Below are positions 1 to 10,702 of a stretch of 64,000 nucleotides of DNA, piece by piece. The position numbers were made by a program, and so were the translations under genes. Source of the DNA: Biformimicrobium ophioploci (GTDB lineage Bacteria; Pseudomonadota; Gammaproteobacteria; Pseudomonadales; Cellvibrionaceae); the NCBI RefSeq assembly GCF_030270605.1, contig NZ_BSYJ01000006.1, positions 124,001 to 188,000 of the forward strand, read 5' to 3'. Under the pieces are notes generated by a model. It searched no databases and had not been told where the DNA came from. It saw only the letters and a list, made by a program, of their open reading frames with translations. The stretch's first letter is position 1; each line of letters opens with the position of its first letter.

Positions 1-401
1 ATACCGTCGTTGTCTTCACCAACCTGCAGTTCGGTCTGCGCACACAGCATGCCGAAGCTCTCGACACCGCGCAGCTTGGCTTTCTTGATCTTGAAGTCAC
101 CCGGCAGAACCGCACCCACCAGGGCAAACGGGATCTTGATACCGACGCGCGCGTTCGGCGCACCGCACACTACTTGTTGCTCGCCATCCGGGTGGCCCTG
201 CACCTTACATACGCGCAGCTTGTCTGCATCCGGGTGCTGCTCACACTCGACAATCTCACCCACGACAACGCCGGCAAAGTCACCGGCCACCTTCTCGACC
301 GCGTCGACCTCAAGGCCGGCCATGGTGATCTGGTCTGCAATCTCTTGTGCACTCAGTTCCGGGCTTACCCACTCCCGCAACCAGGATTCGCTGAATTTCA
401 T
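1..401 (-). CDS. pheT: Phenylalanyl-tRNA synthetase beta subunit (N-terminal part)
   Basis: Start of PheRS beta, which with PheS forms the (alpha-beta)2 enzyme charging tRNA-Phe in the cytoplasm. The visible ~133 residues start [14 protein letters not shown] and run into the EMAP/B1 tRNA-binding-type domain ([20 protein letters not shown], then [12 protein letters not shown]), both typical of PheT N-termini. The gene is cut by the window edge, so the catalytic-like and anticodon-binding parts are not seen. It follows pheS by about 100 bases on the same strand, as expected for a pheST operon. The start is the ATG at 399-401. Confidence 0.96.
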   Translation of the reverse strand, partial: MKFSESWLREWVSPELSAQEIADQITMAGLEVDAVEKVAGDFAGVVVGEIVECEQHPDADKLRVCKVQGHPDGEQQVVCGAPNARVGIKIPFALVGAVLPGDFKIKKAKLRGVESFGMLCAQTELQVGEDNDG

Positions 402-501
402 TTCTTATCCATTCGCGGCCTTGTGCCGCGCCTACAAATTCTGTTTCTCGTTTGCGAACTCTGTTCGCCCCAGCTGTCTGCTTGCCTGCGCCGGCAGTCC
501 G

Positions 502-1518
<1,017 letters not shown>

Positions 1519-1586
1519 TTACTCCGATGAACGAGATAAATAAAATTCCGGTCGATAGGTTCCGCGATCGATGGGTTCAGGATATG

Positions 1587-1765
1587 TGGGGTCAGAGCTT
1601 ACGCTCTGACCCCAGCCGTCCGATTATAGGGGTCAGAGCTTTGGCTCTGACCCCAGGGATCTGCCCCCGACTTAAGGGGCCAGAGCTTTGGCTCTGACCC
1701 CAGGGATCTGCCCCCAACTTAAGGGGTCAGAGCCAAGGCTCTGACCCCAATCATTTCTGACCCCA
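1587..1765. repeat. Array of GGGGTCAGAGC palindromes (REP-like) between rplT and pheS
   Basis: Four near-perfect inverted repeats of the form GGGGTCAGAGC-loop-GCTCTGACCCC lie at 1587-1614, 1629-1655, 1676-1701 and 1723-1748, plus a half unit at 1756-1765. Two of them sit in a tandem duplication with a 47-bp period (1629-1675 and 1676-1722), including the spacer GGGATCTGCCCCC. This fills most of the 364-base gap between rplT and pheS. Each unit can fold into a strong hairpin in RNA. The same element recurs at five other places in this window. Mobilisation by a RAYT-type (REP-associated) transposase elsewhere in the genome is an inference. Confidence 0.9.
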
Positions 1766-1882
1766 TTGATCGTGGCCCTGTCGATACCACAAAAAAATAG
1801 GGAAGGACTGCAACAGCCCTTCCCTATCTTGAAGCTGGCAACAAATGTTGCCAAAGCCGGAAGACCCGGCCTTAAACGCTAC

Positions 1883-2242
1883 TTAGGCTGCCAGAGCTGC
1901 TTTTGCCTTTTCAACAACTGCAGCAAATGCGGCCTTGTCGTGTACAGCCAGGTCGGCCAGTACGCGACGGTCCAGAGCGATTTCAGCTTTCTTCAGACCA
2001 GCGATCAGGCGGCTGTAGCTCAGGCCTTCCTGGCGGGACTGCGCGTTGATACGCGTGATCCACAGCTGACGGAAGTTACGCTTCTTGACACGACGGTCGC
2101 GGAAAGCGTACTGACCTGCTTTGATGACTGCCTGCTTGGCAACGCGGAATACGCGTGAACGCGCACCGTAGTAGCCTTTTGCTTGCTTCAGAATTTTCTT
2201 GTGACGACGACGCGCCTCAACACCACGTTTTACACGGGCCAT
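1883..2242 (-). CDS. rplT: 50S ribosomal protein L20
   Basis: Primary 23S rRNA-binding protein needed for early 50S assembly. 119 aa, the standard size, with the family start [19 protein letters not shown] and the conserved [23 protein letters not shown] segment. It follows rpmI by 36 bases in the classic infC-rpmI-rplT order. In E. coli L20 represses its own operon by binding the mRNA upstream of rpmI; here that spacer holds inserted palindromes (see 2531-2593), so whether this control is kept cannot be judged from sequence alone. Confidence 0.98.
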   Translation of the reverse strand: MARVKRGVEARRRHKKILKQAKGYYGARSRVFRVAKQAVIKAGQYAFRDRRVKKRNFRQLWITRINAQSRQEGLSYSRLIAGLKKAEIALDRRVLADLAVHDKAAFAAVVEKAKAALAA

Positions 2243-2278
2243 AACTCAATCCTCTTAAATACCTTGTAAAACGGCCAA

Positions 2279-2473
2279 TTACTTGGCGCGCAACATACGA
2301 TCTACAGAGATCGCATTAGACGGGTGCATAATGTTAGTGCCACGCAGGTGGCGCTTACGCTTGGTCGTCATTTTGGTGAGGATGTGGCTCTTGTTCGCGT
2401 GCTTGTGCTTGTAGCCAGCTGCGGTCTTTTTGAACCGCTTGGCGGCGCCACTGTGTACTTTAGCTTTCGGCAT
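2279..2473 (-). CDS. rpmI: 50S ribosomal protein L35
   Basis: Small 50S protein of 64 aa starting [20 protein letters not shown] and ending [10 protein letters not shown]. The ATG at 2471-2473 is chosen because it gives the exact family N-terminus and length. The reading frame stays open upstream to 2692, but that extension runs through a palindromic repeat and has no L35 similarity. It lies between infC and rplT. Confidence 0.97.
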   Translation of the reverse strand: MPKAKVHSGAAKRFKKTAAGYKHKHANKSHILTKMTTKRKRHLRGTNIMHPSNAISVDRMLRAK

Positions 2474-2530
2474 TTTTAGTACTCCAATTGAAAGTAAATA
2501 GTGGGAAGACTGTGGCAAATAGTTAACAAG

Positions 2531-2593
2531 TGGGGTCAGATCTATTTGGATCTGACCCCATTTATTCGGGGCAGATCTTTCGATCTGACCCCA
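2531..2593. repeat. Two GGGGTCAGATC palindromes in the infC-rpmI spacer
   Basis: Inverted repeats at 2531-2560 (TGGGGTCAGATC ... GATCTGACCCCA) and 2568-2593 (GGGGCAGATC ... GATCTGACCCC), separated by 7 bases. They are the TCAGATC variant of the repeat seen at 1587-1765. They sit in the 248-base transcribed spacer between infC and rpmI, where E. coli has the L20/L35 translational control region. The rest of the spacer shows no gene. Confidence 0.85.
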
Positions 2594-2721
2594 CCAATCA
2601 CCAGCTTTCAATCTTCCGATTTCAGAGTGAACGAGGCAGCCAAAATTAGCCCAGCCACTCGGTATAGGTGCGACACTGCAGGGCAATGACACCTTAAAAG
2701 AACAGGACCCGGAGGGACCTG

Positions 2722-3264
2722 TTACTTTTTCTTTTTGCTGGGTGCGAGCACCATCAGCATCTGGCGACCTTCCATCTTCGGGTGCTGTTCAACAACCCCC
2801 AGATCGACAAGGTCGGTCTCAATACGCTTCATCATCTCCATGCCCAGCTCCTGGTGCGCCATTTCACGGCCACGGAACCTCAGGGACACTTTGACTTTGT
2901 CACCCTCTTCCAGGAACTTGGTGATATTACGCAACTTGATCTTGTAGTCGCCAATATCGGTTCCCGGACGGAACTTCATTTCTTTAATCTGCTGCTGCTT
3001 CTGCTTTTTCTTGGCAGCGTTTTTGGCCTTCTTGGCCTCAAACACATGCTTGCCGTAGTCCATGATCTTGCAGACTACGGGGTCAGAGTCCGGAGCAATT
3101 TCAACGAGATCCAGTGATACTTCCTGTGCAGCGGCAAGCGCGTCATTCAGCGCAACTACGCCTACCTGGTCACCTGCCGGACCGATCAGCCGAACCGGGT
3201 CCGCTTTAATCTGATCGTTGGTACGGGCCTTCTTTGTTGCGCCCTTTTGATCGCCTCGTTTAAT
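2722..3264 (-). CDS. infC: Translation initiation factor IF-3 (AUU start)
   Basis: IF-3 binds the 30S subunit and proofreads the start codon and initiator tRNA. Reading from an ATT at 3262-3264 gives 180 aa, the same length as E. coli IF-3. It begins [20 protein letters not shown] and contains the N-domain segment [20 protein letters not shown] and the C-domain signatures [14 protein letters not shown] and [11 protein letters not shown]. An AGGAG ribosome binding site lies 8 bases before the ATT, and there is a stop (the thrS TAA) in the same frame just upstream. The first internal ATG (3063) would remove the N-domain. AUU initiation is the known basis of infC autoregulation. Confidence 0.96.
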   Translation of the reverse strand: MKRGDQKGATKKARTNDQIKADPVRLIGPAGDQVGVVALNDALAAAQEVSLDLVEIAPDSDPVVCKIMDYGKHVFEAKKAKNAAKKKQKQQQIKEMKFRPGTDIGDYKIKLRNITKFLEEGDKVKVSLRFRGREMAHQELGMEMMKRIETDLVDLGVVEQHPKMEGRQMLMVLAPSKKKK

Positions 3265-3279
3265 AGCTAGTGCTCCTAA

Positions 3280-5214
3280 TTAGTTTTTCGCTTCAGAAAC
3301 AGCAATACGGCCGCGACGGCTCACATCGTCCGCAAGAATCTTTTCAAAGGCCTCAATATCCATGGTGCCCAGATCCTCGCCGGTACGTGTCCGCACGGCC
3401 ACAGTCCTGTTTTCTACTTCCTTATCGCCGATCACCAGCAGATAAGGGACCCTCTGGAGGGTGTGCTCGCGGATTTTAAAGCCGATCTTCTCGTTTCTCA
3501 AGTCACAAACGGCTCGGTAGCCGGCTGCAGACAGGCGATCTTCGAGATTTCGGCAATATTCGGCCTGTCGGTCAGTAATATTCAGGATAGAAACCTGTTC
3601 CGGCGCCAGCCAGGTCGGGAAAGCGCCTTCATAGTTCTCGATCAGGATGCCGATAAAACGCTCGAATGACCCAAGGGTCGCGCGATGCAGCATTACCGGG
3701 GTCTGGCGCGAGCCATCTTCCGCCACATACTGGGCCTCCAAGCGGCCCGGCATGGAGAAATCCACCTGAATGGTGCCGCACTGCCATACCCGGCCCAGGC
3801 AATCTTTGAGGGAGAACTCGATCTTGGGCCCGTAGAAGGCACCCTCGCCCGGCAGCTCTTCCCACGGCAGGCCTTCGGCATTCAGCGCATCCGCCAGCGC
3901 CTTCTCTGCCTTGTCCCACATCTCGTCGGTACCCACGCGCTGTTCCGGGCGGGTAGAGAGGCGGTAAATTACGTCCTCAAAGCCGAAATCGCGGTATACG
4001 GAGTGCAGCAGCTCCATAAATGTGGCTACTTCCGACTGGATCTGCTCTTCGGTACAGAAGATATGGCCATCATCCTGGGTAAAGCCGCGCACACGCATGA
4101 TGCCGTGCAGGGAGCCGGACGGCTCGTTGCGGTGGCAGGAGCCGAACTCTGCCATACGCAGCGGCAGGTCGCGGTGGCTGCGCAGGCCCTGGTTGAACAC
4201 CTGTACGTGACACGGGCAGTTCATCGGCTTGACCGCGAACTCGCGCTCCTCGGCCTTGAGCATGAACATGTCGTCGCCGAACTTGTCGGCGTGGCCTGAC
4301 TTCTTCCAAAGGGACAGGTCCACCACCTGCGGGGTCTTGACCTCTTTGTAGTCATACTCGCGCTGGCGCTGGCGCATGTACTGCTCGATGGCGGTATAGA
4401 TGGACCAGCCTTTCGGGTGCCAGAACACCATGCCCGGCGCTTCTTCCTGCATATGGAAGTAGTCGAACTTCTTGCCCAGCTTGCGGTGGTCGCGCTTGGC
4501 CGCCTCTTCGATGCGGTGCAGGTAGGCCTTCAGGTCTTTCTTGTTGGCCCAGGCAGTACCGTAGACGCGGGTCAGCATCTCGTTGTCGGAGTTGCCGCGC
4601 CAGTAGGCACCCGCAACCTTGGTCAGCTTGAATGCCTTGAGCTTGCCGGTGGACGGCACGTGCGGGCCGCGGCACAGGTCCTCGAAATCGCCCTGGCGGT
4701 ACAGGGAGATCTGCTCACCCTGCGGAATATCGGAAATGATCTCCGCCTTGTAATCTTCGCCCATACCCTTGAAATAGGTGATGGCGTCTTCGCGCAGCAT
4801 CACACGGCGCTCTACCGGGATGTCCTGTTTGGCGATCTCGGCCATGCGCTTCTCGATGGCCTCCAGGTCTTCCGGGGTGAACTGGCGTTCATAGGCGAAA
4901 TCGTAATAAAAGCCGTCCTCGATCACCGGGCCGATGGTGACCTGGGCGGTCGGGTAGAGCTGCTTGACGGCCTGGGCCAGCAGGTGCGCGGTGGAGTGAC
5001 GGATCACTTCCAGGCCCTCGTCCTGTCGATCGGTGATGATCGCAAGCTGGGTATCGTTTTCGATAACGTAAGAGGTATCGACTTCCTTGCCATCCACTAC
5101 GCCGGCGAGCGCAGCCTTGGCAAGTCCGGCACCGATATCGGCAGCGACATCGTGAACAGAAACCGGATGGGAGAATTCCCGCTTGGAACCATCGGGGAGA
5201 GTAATGACAGGCAT
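3280..5214 (-). CDS. thrS: Threonyl-tRNA synthetase
   Basis: Charges tRNA-Thr and edits mis-charged Ser. 644 aa, full length. Domains in order: TGS (about 1-62), second N-terminal editing domain (about 65-225, with the [16 protein letters not shown] histidine motif), class II catalytic core (about 240-535) with zinc-binding segments around [10 protein letters not shown] and the [13 protein letters not shown] motif, and a C-terminal anticodon-binding domain (about 540-640). A purine-rich AGGAAG precedes the ATG. It heads the operon; infC begins 15 bases after its stop in the same frame. No leader structure was confidently recognised in the 176 bases upstream. Confidence 0.98.
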   Translation of the reverse strand: MPVITLPDGSKREFSHPVSVHDVAADIGAGLAKAALAGVVDGKEVDTSYVIENDTQLAIITDRQDEGLEVIRHSTAHLLAQAVKQLYPTAQVTIGPVIEDGFYYDFAYERQFTPEDLEAIEKRMAEIAKQDIPVERRVMLREDAITYFKGMGEDYKAEIISDIPQGEQISLYRQGDFEDLCRGPHVPSTGKLKAFKLTKVAGAYWRGNSDNEMLTRVYGTAWANKKDLKAYLHRIEEAAKRDHRKLGKKFDYFHMQEEAPGMVFWHPKGWSIYTAIEQYMRQRQREYDYKEVKTPQVVDLSLWKKSGHADKFGDDMFMLKAEEREFAVKPMNCPCHVQVFNQGLRSHRDLPLRMAEFGSCHRNEPSGSLHGIMRVRGFTQDDGHIFCTEEQIQSEVATFMELLHSVYRDFGFEDVIYRLSTRPEQRVGTDEMWDKAEKALADALNAEGLPWEELPGEGAFYGPKIEFSLKDCLGRVWQCGTIQVDFSMPGRLEAQYVAEDGSRQTPVMLHRATLGSFERFIGILIENYEGAFPTWLAPEQVSILNITDRQAEYCRNLEDRLSAAGYRAVCDLRNEKIGFKIREHTLQRVPYLLVIGDKEVENRTVAVRTRTGEDLGTMDIEAFEKILADDVSRRGRIAVSEAKN

Positions 5215-5390
5215 GAGACTTCCTTTCTTTCAGTGGCGATCCCTACGAAAGACCGCATGAATAACACTATGCGTGACCGACCGGACGGCCTTTTTGTACT
5301 ACATAGACGACAAAATGAGGCGGCAGTATAAAGAACGACTGCCGCAAAACCAACCGGGGCCGCGCGGCCCCGCCGTTGAGCCGTGCCGGA

Positions 5391-5786
5391 CTAGCCCAGC
5401 ACGACCTGCTTCAGATTGACCAGCGCCAGTGCCAGGATCACAACCCAGGAGAAAACGGTACCCCAGTAACGGCAGAAGTGCACACCACCATTACCGGCGG
5501 CAAAGCCATAGGCATGACCGATGCGGCCAATCAGGAAAGCGGCCCCGAGGATGTGCAACCACATGCCGGACAGGCCGTTAAGCTCTGCCATCAACAGCAG
5601 TGCGATGGCGAAAGGTGCGTTTTCGATCAGATTACCATGGGCACGCACAGCGACCAGGATGTCGTGGCTGCCGTTATCACCCACCCCCACTTTCTGGGCG
5701 CGACGCACAACCGTCACACGGTATGCGAGGGCAATATGGAGAATGGCAAGCAGGGCAGCATAAATAGGGGAAATAGTCAGCGACAT
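5391..5786 (-). CDS. MAPEG-family membrane protein
   Basis: 131 aa with about four hydrophobic segments (roughly residues 5-22, 57-75, 77-95 and 108-128). It carries the MAPEG signature in which a charged loop (YRVTVVRRAQKVGVGDNG) is followed by VAVRAHGNLIENAPFAIALL; the RAHGN..E core is diagnostic. Eukaryotic family members act on glutathione and eicosanoids; bacterial YecN-like members are of unknown role, so no substrate is assigned. It stands alone between thrS and a divergently transcribed TraB-family gene. Confidence 0.85.
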   Translation of the reverse strand: MSLTISPIYAALLAILHIALAYRVTVVRRAQKVGVGDNGSHDILVAVRAHGNLIENAPFAIALLLMAELNGLSGMWLHILGAAFLIGRIGHAYGFAAGNGGVHFCRYWGTVFSWVVILALALVNLKQVVLG

Positions 5787-6005
5787 CCCGGATTCCTTGT
5801 TTTTATTACTGTTTACGCGCGGGCGCCGACGGATTCCACGCCGCCCGGACCACGCAGGGAAAAACGAACGCCAAATTCTGCCATCATTTCGCCGTCACGT
5901 CAGCGGTTCTGGCCAGCCTATTGCAATCGGCCGGCGCCTTGTCACACTGTTCGCCCTGCCAGGGAAAGCTTATTTATCTGTTAAATATCAAGGATTGAAC
6001 ACCCC

Positions 6006-6908
6006 ATGAAAAACTACCGGAAACCGGCCTGGTTCCAGCAATTGCTTACATTCAGCCTGTTGTTTGCGCTGGCCAACTTTGCCCAGGCCGCCAATGACAA
6101 GGCATTGTTCTGGGAGGCGAGCCGCGGAGAAGAAAAACTCTACGTGCTGGGCTCCATCCATGTTGCCAACGAAGACTTCTACCCGCTGCGTGCAGACATC
6201 GAGAAGGGTTTTGCCGAGGCAGACGCCCTCGTTGTAGAGGCGGACACAGTGGAATTCTCGCAGAACATGGAAGCACAGAAGAAAGTCGCGGCCATGTCCC
6301 TCTACCCGGTGGGCACCAACCTCAAGACCGAGCTGAGTGCGAGTACTTACAAGATGTTCGCGGACTGGGCCGCCAGCCGCGGCGTACCGGAAGCCATGCT
6401 CGCCCAGCAAAAGCCGGCGATCGCCATGCTCTCCATCAGCATGCTGGAGTTCCAGCGCATGGGACTGAGTGCACAGCACGGTATTGACCTCCACTTCCTG
6501 CAGGCGGCCTACGGGAAAAACGGCAAGATTCTGGAACTCGAGGGTGTATTGCCGCAGCTCGAGATCCTCAACAACCTGCCGCAACAGGATCTGCTGCTGC
6601 GCAAGACCCTGCAGGAAGTGGACGAAATGGAAACCATGCTGCCGAAGATGACCAGCCTGTGGAAAAGTGGGGATGCGGCAGGCCTGTACAATATGTTTAT
6701 CGGTGAGCCTCTCAAGGAGCAACCGGAAATGACGAAGCTTTACGAAATGCTGTTTTTCGAGCGCAACCGCAATATGGCCGGCAGAATCGACAACCTCAGC
6801 AAGGAACATGGCAAGCTGTTTGTGGTGGTCGGTGCCGGACACCTGGTTGGCCCGGGCAGCGTTATCGAGGAGCTGGAGAAGCGCGGTTTCCAGCTGGCGA
6901 GAAAATAA
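6006..6908 (+). CDS. TraB/GumN family secreted protein
   Basis: 300 aa with a signal peptide (hydrophobic 11-25, likely cleavage after AQA-28). The mature protein has the two family hallmarks: an N-terminal GxxH motif (LGSIHVANEDFYPL, about residues 47-60) and a C-terminal GAGHLVGPGSV (about 277-287). The family is related to TIKI-type metal-dependent proteases; its bacterial function is undefined. It is probably periplasmic, or a lipid-free envelope protein. It is a single gene with its own terminator at 6943-6973. Confidence 0.85.
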   Translation: MKNYRKPAWFQQLLTFSLLFALANFAQAANDKALFWEASRGEEKLYVLGSIHVANEDFYPLRADIEKGFAEADALVVEADTVEFSQNMEAQKKVAAMSLYPVGTNLKTELSASTYKMFADWAASRGVPEAMLAQQKPAIAMLSISMLEFQRMGLSAQHGIDLHFLQAAYGKNGKILELEGVLPQLEILNNLPQQDLLLRKTLQEVDEMETMLPKMTSLWKSGDAAGLYNMFIGEPLKEQPEMTKLYEMLFFERNRNMAGRIDNLSKEHGKLFVVVGAGHLVGPGSVIEELEKRGFQLARK

Positions 6909-6942
6909 TAGCCACCGCTCAAAAGTAAACGCAAATAGACGC

Positions 6943-6978
6943 AAAAGGCCGGCTGAAATCAGCCGGCCTTTTGTTTTT
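6943..6978. terminator. Bidirectional rho-independent terminator
   Basis: Perfect hairpin AAAAGGCCGGCTG-AAA-T-CAGCCGGCCTTTT followed by GTTTTT on the plus strand; A-runs on the other side make it usable in both directions. It lies between the convergent TraB-family gene (+) and the indolepyruvate oxidoreductase gene (-). Confidence 0.9.
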
Positions 6979-7001
6979 GACACAGTCAGAGCACCGGGCT
7001 A

Positions 7002-10000
7002 CTAGCCACCGGGCGCATATTTCTGCTTGGTCGGGTCGAACTCCTGTACCGGGCTGTTGGCAGCCTCCGGGTTACGGAAGCGCTCCGTCAACAGGCGCAA
7101 CTCCAGCCTGGTCTGCTCGATATTGGCATCCTTGACCGGGCCGTAACCGCGAATCATATCCGGGTAGTTCAGCAGGTCTGCAGCGGCGTCCAGGTTCTCG
7201 GCGTTCAGATCACCCAACACCTGGTCCACCAGCTTTTCATAGTCGCGGATCAGGGCGCGCTCATCGCGGCGTTCACGGTTGTAACCGAAGATATCCAGCG
7301 GTGTACCGCGCAATATCTTGAGCTTGGCCATGATGCCGAATGCCTTCATCATCCAGCCGCCGAATTTCATTTTCCGGGGGCGACCGATCAGCGGGTCGAA
7401 ACGACTCAGCAGCGGCGGCGCCATATGGAAATCCAGCTCGAAATCGCCATCGAAATTCTCGGCGATCTTTTCCGCAAAGCGGCCATCGGTATAAAGGCGT
7501 GCAACCTCGTATTCATCCTTGTAGGCGAGCAGCTTCGCATAGTTCTGCGCAACCGCTTTGGAGAGCTCCGAGGAATCCCCATCTATGGCAACTTCCGCCT
7601 CGCGCACCTTTTCCACCAGCTTCAGGTAGCGGGTGGCCAGACGCTTGCTCTGGTAACCGGTCAGGTGCTCTGCACGATGGGCAATAATGTCGTCCAGGGT
7701 CTGCGGCAGTTTGATGCCGATTTCCTCGCCGTCCAGCATTGCATCCAGCGCGGCGCGATCGGCATAGGCCAGGCGTCCTGCAGAAAACGCCTGCAGGTTG
7801 GCCTTGATGGCAACGCCATTCAGCTCGATTGCCTGCTCCAGCGCCGCACGACCGACCGGCAACAGGCCTGCCTGCCAGGCGTAGCCGAGCATGAAAATAT
7901 TTGCGGTCATCGTATCGCCGAGCGCGGCTTTGGTCAGGGCATGGCCCTCCACCGAAGACATCTCCATCACTGCGGCGCTGATGGTGTCGAGCACCGCCTG
8001 CGGCGAGCTAACATCCTCGCGCCCGATCACACTGGCAGCGGTTGGCGTCAGGTGGGTGTTTACCACCGCACGGCTGTGGGTTTCATCCAGCTTGGCCAGG
8101 CAGGATTGCAGGTTGCCCGCAGCGATCAGGTCGCAGGCCAGCAACGCATCGGCGCGGCCATCGGAAATGCGCACCGCCTGTAGCTGCTCCGGCTGGTTGC
8201 CAAAGCGAATGTGGGAATAGACCGCACCACCCTTCTGTGCCAGACCGGTCTGGTCGAGCGTGGTGGCCGCCTTGCCTTCGATGTGCGCCGCCATGGCCAG
8301 CAATGCACCGATGGTAACCACACCAGTACCGCCGACACCGGTTACCAGCAGGTTGTACGGGTCAGTAATCGCAGGCAGTTGCGGCTCCGCCAGCTTGTCT
8401 GCCGCATCGCACAGGGCATCACCCACGCCAGCAGGCCTGCGCAGCTTACCGCCCTTGACGGACACAAACGACGGACAGAAACCGTTCAGGCAGGACATAT
8501 CCTGGTTACAGCCGGTCTGGTTAATACGGCGCTTGTCGCCGAGCGGCGTCTGCACCTTCTCCACTGCAATACAGCTGGACTGCTTGACGCAATCACCGCA
8601 GCCTTCACACACCAGGTCGTTGATAAACGGGCGCGCTTCGGCTTTTGGCGCCAGGCCGCGCTTCCGCCGGCGACGCAGTTCGTTGGCACAGGTCTTGTCA
8701 TAGACAATGACCGAGACGCCCTCCTCTTCACGCAGTTCCTGCATGATCGCTTCCATATGGTCGCGATGACGAATCTCCACCTCCGACGGGAACGTGAGTA
8801 CGCCCTTATACTTGTCGACGTCATCCATCACCAGCACGACGCGTTTGACACCCTCTGACAGCACCTGGGTGCAGATCAGGTCCGGGTGCAGCTCACCATC
8901 GTGCGGCTGGCCGCCGGTCATGGCGACCGCATCGTTGTACAGGATCTTGTAGGTGATATTCACCTTGGCCGCGACGGAGGCGCGGATAGCGAGGATGCCC
9001 GAATGGAAATAGGTACCATCGCCGAGGTTCACGAAGACGTGCTTCTCACTGGTAAACGGCGCCTGGCCGATCCAGTTAACACCCTCCGCGCCCATCTGGG
9101 TAAAGGTATAGGTTTCACGATCCAGCCACTGCGCCATGTAGTGGCAGCCGATTCCCGCCAGCGCACGCGAGCCTTCCGGCACCTTGGTGGAGCGGTTGTG
9201 CGGACAACCGGCACAGAACATCGGCAGGCGCGATACGCTGCTACCAGCCTGGTGCGCGATACGCTCGGCCAGCGCATTGAGGCGCTGCAGGCGATGCTGG
9301 GCACGCTCGCCGAGCTGGTCCAGCGGCAGGATCTTGCCGAGCACTTCGGCAATAATGGCCGGCGACAGCTCGCCGTACATCGGCATCAGGGCCTGGTCGT
9401 TCTCGTCGACCTTGCCCAGAATTTTCGGGAAATGCGGATCCTTGACGTGTACGTTGTACAGCTCTTCTTTCAGCTGCACTTCCATCAGGCTGCGCTTCTC
9501 TTCCAGCACCAGCAGGTAATCCAGGTCCCGTGCGAACTCCTGAATGCCCGGCACGTCCAGCGGGTAGGTCATGCCAACCTTGAGAATGCGGATACCCAGG
9601 TCTTTGGCCTTTTGCTCGTCGATACCGAGGTCTTCAAACGCCTGCATCAGGTCCATATGGGCCTTGCCCGCGGTAACGATACCGAGGGTTGCACTATCGT
9701 TTTCCAGTACCACCTTGTTGAGCTTGTTGGCACGCGCAAATGCCAGCGCCGCCGGGCGCTTGTATTTCCACAGGCGCTCTTCCTGCGCCAGCGGCGCATC
9801 CTGCTTGCGGATATTGAGACCGCCCTCGGGCACTTCGATTTCCGGGTAGCTGAACTGCACCCGATCCGGGTCTATCTCCACCACCGCGGCGCTGTCCATG
9901 TTCTCCGCCAGGGTGATCAGGGCTACCCAGCAGCCGCTGAAACGGGAAAGCTCCAGGCCGTAATGCCCGTAGTCCAGCACTTCCTGCACATTGGAGGGGT

Positions 10001-10559
10001 TCAGCACCGGGATGTGCATATCCACGAATGCAAACTCGGACTGCCCCGGGTAGGAAGATGACTTACAGCCGTGGTCATCACCGGCGACAATCAGCGCACC
10101 ACCGTGCTTGGAGGAGCCGGCAGCATTGGCGTGGCGGAAGGCATCACAGGAGCGGTCTACACCGGGGGTCTTGCCGTACCAGATGCCGCAGACACCGTCG
10201 TAATCGGCGCCGTCAAACAGCCCCACCTGCTGGGAGCCCCAGACGGATGTGGCGGCTAGTTCCTCGTTCACACCGGGAATAAAGCGGATATTGTGCTCAT
10301 CGAGATACTTGCGGGCGGCGGTCAACTGGGTGTCATAGCCGCCGAGGGGTGAGCCGCGGTAACCGGAAATAAAGCCGGCGGTATTGAGGCCGCGGGCGCG
10401 ATCCATCCGCATCTGGTCGATTGGCAGGCGAACGAGCGCCTGAATGCCGGACATCAACACCTGCCCCTTCAGGGTGGTGTAGCGGTCATCGAGGGACACG
10501 GCCTTGCGCGGAGACTCGCTGCCAGCGCCATCGCCTGCCGGGCTACTGCTTGCGACCAT
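7002..10559 (-). CDS. Fused indolepyruvate ferredoxin oxidoreductase (IorA-IorB type)
   Basis: 1185 aa enzyme of the 2-oxoacid:ferredoxin oxidoreductase superfamily. It decarboxylates aryl (or branched-chain) pyruvates to acyl-CoA using TPP and Fe-S clusters. Visible parts: an N-terminal TPP/pyrimidine-binding half (TAGFISGYRGSPLGGYD), a TPP-binding central part (NLGDGTYFHSGILAIRASV), a ferredoxin-like cysteine cluster (CEGCGDCVKQSSC, then CNQDMSCLNGFCPSF), an IorB-like gamma domain starting VTGVGGTGVVTIGALLAMAA, and a C-terminal DUF6537-type helical region. The length matches fused proteobacterial enzymes. AAGG lies 8 bases before the ATG. A divergent Lrp-family gene is the likely regulator. 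Confidence 0.93.
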   Translation of the reverse strand: MVASSSPAGDGAGSESPRKAVSLDDRYTTLKGQVLMSGIQALVRLPIDQMRMDRARGLNTAGFISGYRGSPLGGYDTQLTAARKYLDEHNIRFIPGVNEELAATSVWGSQQVGLFDGADYDGVCGIWYGKTPGVDRSCDAFRHANAAGSSKHGGALIVAGDDHGCKSSSYPGQSEFAFVDMHIPVLNPSNVQEVLDYGHYGLELSRFSGCWVALITLAENMDSAAVVEIDPDRVQFSYPEIEVPEGGLNIRKQDAPLAQEERLWKYKRPAALAFARANKLNKVVLENDSATLGIVTAGKAHMDLMQAFEDLGIDEQKAKDLGIRILKVGMTYPLDVPGIQEFARDLDYLLVLEEKRSLMEVQLKEELYNVHVKDPHFPKILGKVDENDQALMPMYGELSPAIIAEVLGKILPLDQLGERAQHRLQRLNALAERIAHQAGSSVSRLPMFCAGCPHNRSTKVPEGSRALAGIGCHYMAQWLDRETYTFTQMGAEGVNWIGQAPFTSEKHVFVNLGDGTYFHSGILAIRASVAAKVNITYKILYNDAVAMTGGQPHDGELHPDLICTQVLSEGVKRVVLVMDDVDKYKGVLTFPSEVEIRHRDHMEAIMQELREEEGVSVIVYDKTCANELRRRRKRGLAPKAEARPFINDLVCEGCGDCVKQSSCIAVEKVQTPLGDKRRINQTGCNQDMSCLNGFCPSFVSVKGGKLRRPAGVGDALCDAADKLAEPQLPAITDPYNLLVTGVGGTGVVTIGALLAMAAHIEGKAATTLDQTGLAQKGGAVYSHIRFGNQPEQLQAVRISDGRADALLACDLIAAGNLQSCLAKLDETHSRAVVNTHLTPTAASVIGREDVSSPQAVLDTISAAVMEMSSVEGHALTKAALGDTMTANIFMLGYAWQAGLLPVGRAALEQAIELNGVAIKANLQAFSAGRLAYADRAALDAMLDGEEIGIKLPQTLDDIIAHRAEHLTGYQSKRLATRYLKLVEKVREAEVAIDGDSSELSKAVAQNYAKLLAYKDEYEVARLYTDGRFAEKIAENFDGDFELDFHMAPPLLSRFDPLIGRPRKMKFGGWMMKAFGIMAKLKILRGTPLDIFGYNRERRDERALIRDYEKLVDQVLGDLNAENLDAAADLLNYPDMIRGYGPVKDANIEQTRLELRLLTERFRNPEAANSPVQEFDPTKQKYAPGG

Positions 10560-10654
10560 AGAAATACCTTTGTGCAGATTATTTATTATGGGCTCATAGT
10601 AGAGGGTTGGGCAGGACGAATCATTGCTTTTTTAACGCGAAAGCCATTAGAATT

Positions 10655-10684
10655 ATGACAATCCTTTCGGCAAAACTGTATTTA
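10655..10684 (+). promoter_or_regulatory. Possible sigma70 promoter of the Lrp-family gene
   Basis: ATGACA at 10655-10660 and TATTTA at 10679-10684 are 18 bases apart, about 20 bases before the regulator's ATG. Matches are 5/6 and 4/6. The 143-base divergent region is AT-rich, as expected for an Lrp/AsnC target shared with the oxidoreductase gene. Confidence 0.35.
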
Positions 10685-10702
10685 ATAGGATAAAACTAAA
10701 AT

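Noticed and set aside
1587-1765. Possible CRISPR array
   Set aside because: Units are inverted repeats with very short or identical spacers, no cas genes, and the same units are scattered singly elsewhere.
2474-2692. N-terminal extension of rpmI
   Set aside because: It passes through a palindromic repeat and has no L35 similarity; the family start is at 2473.
8886-10061. 391-aa plus-strand frame opposite the indolepyruvate oxidoreductase
   Set aside because: Antisense shadow of a clearly coding, conserved gene.
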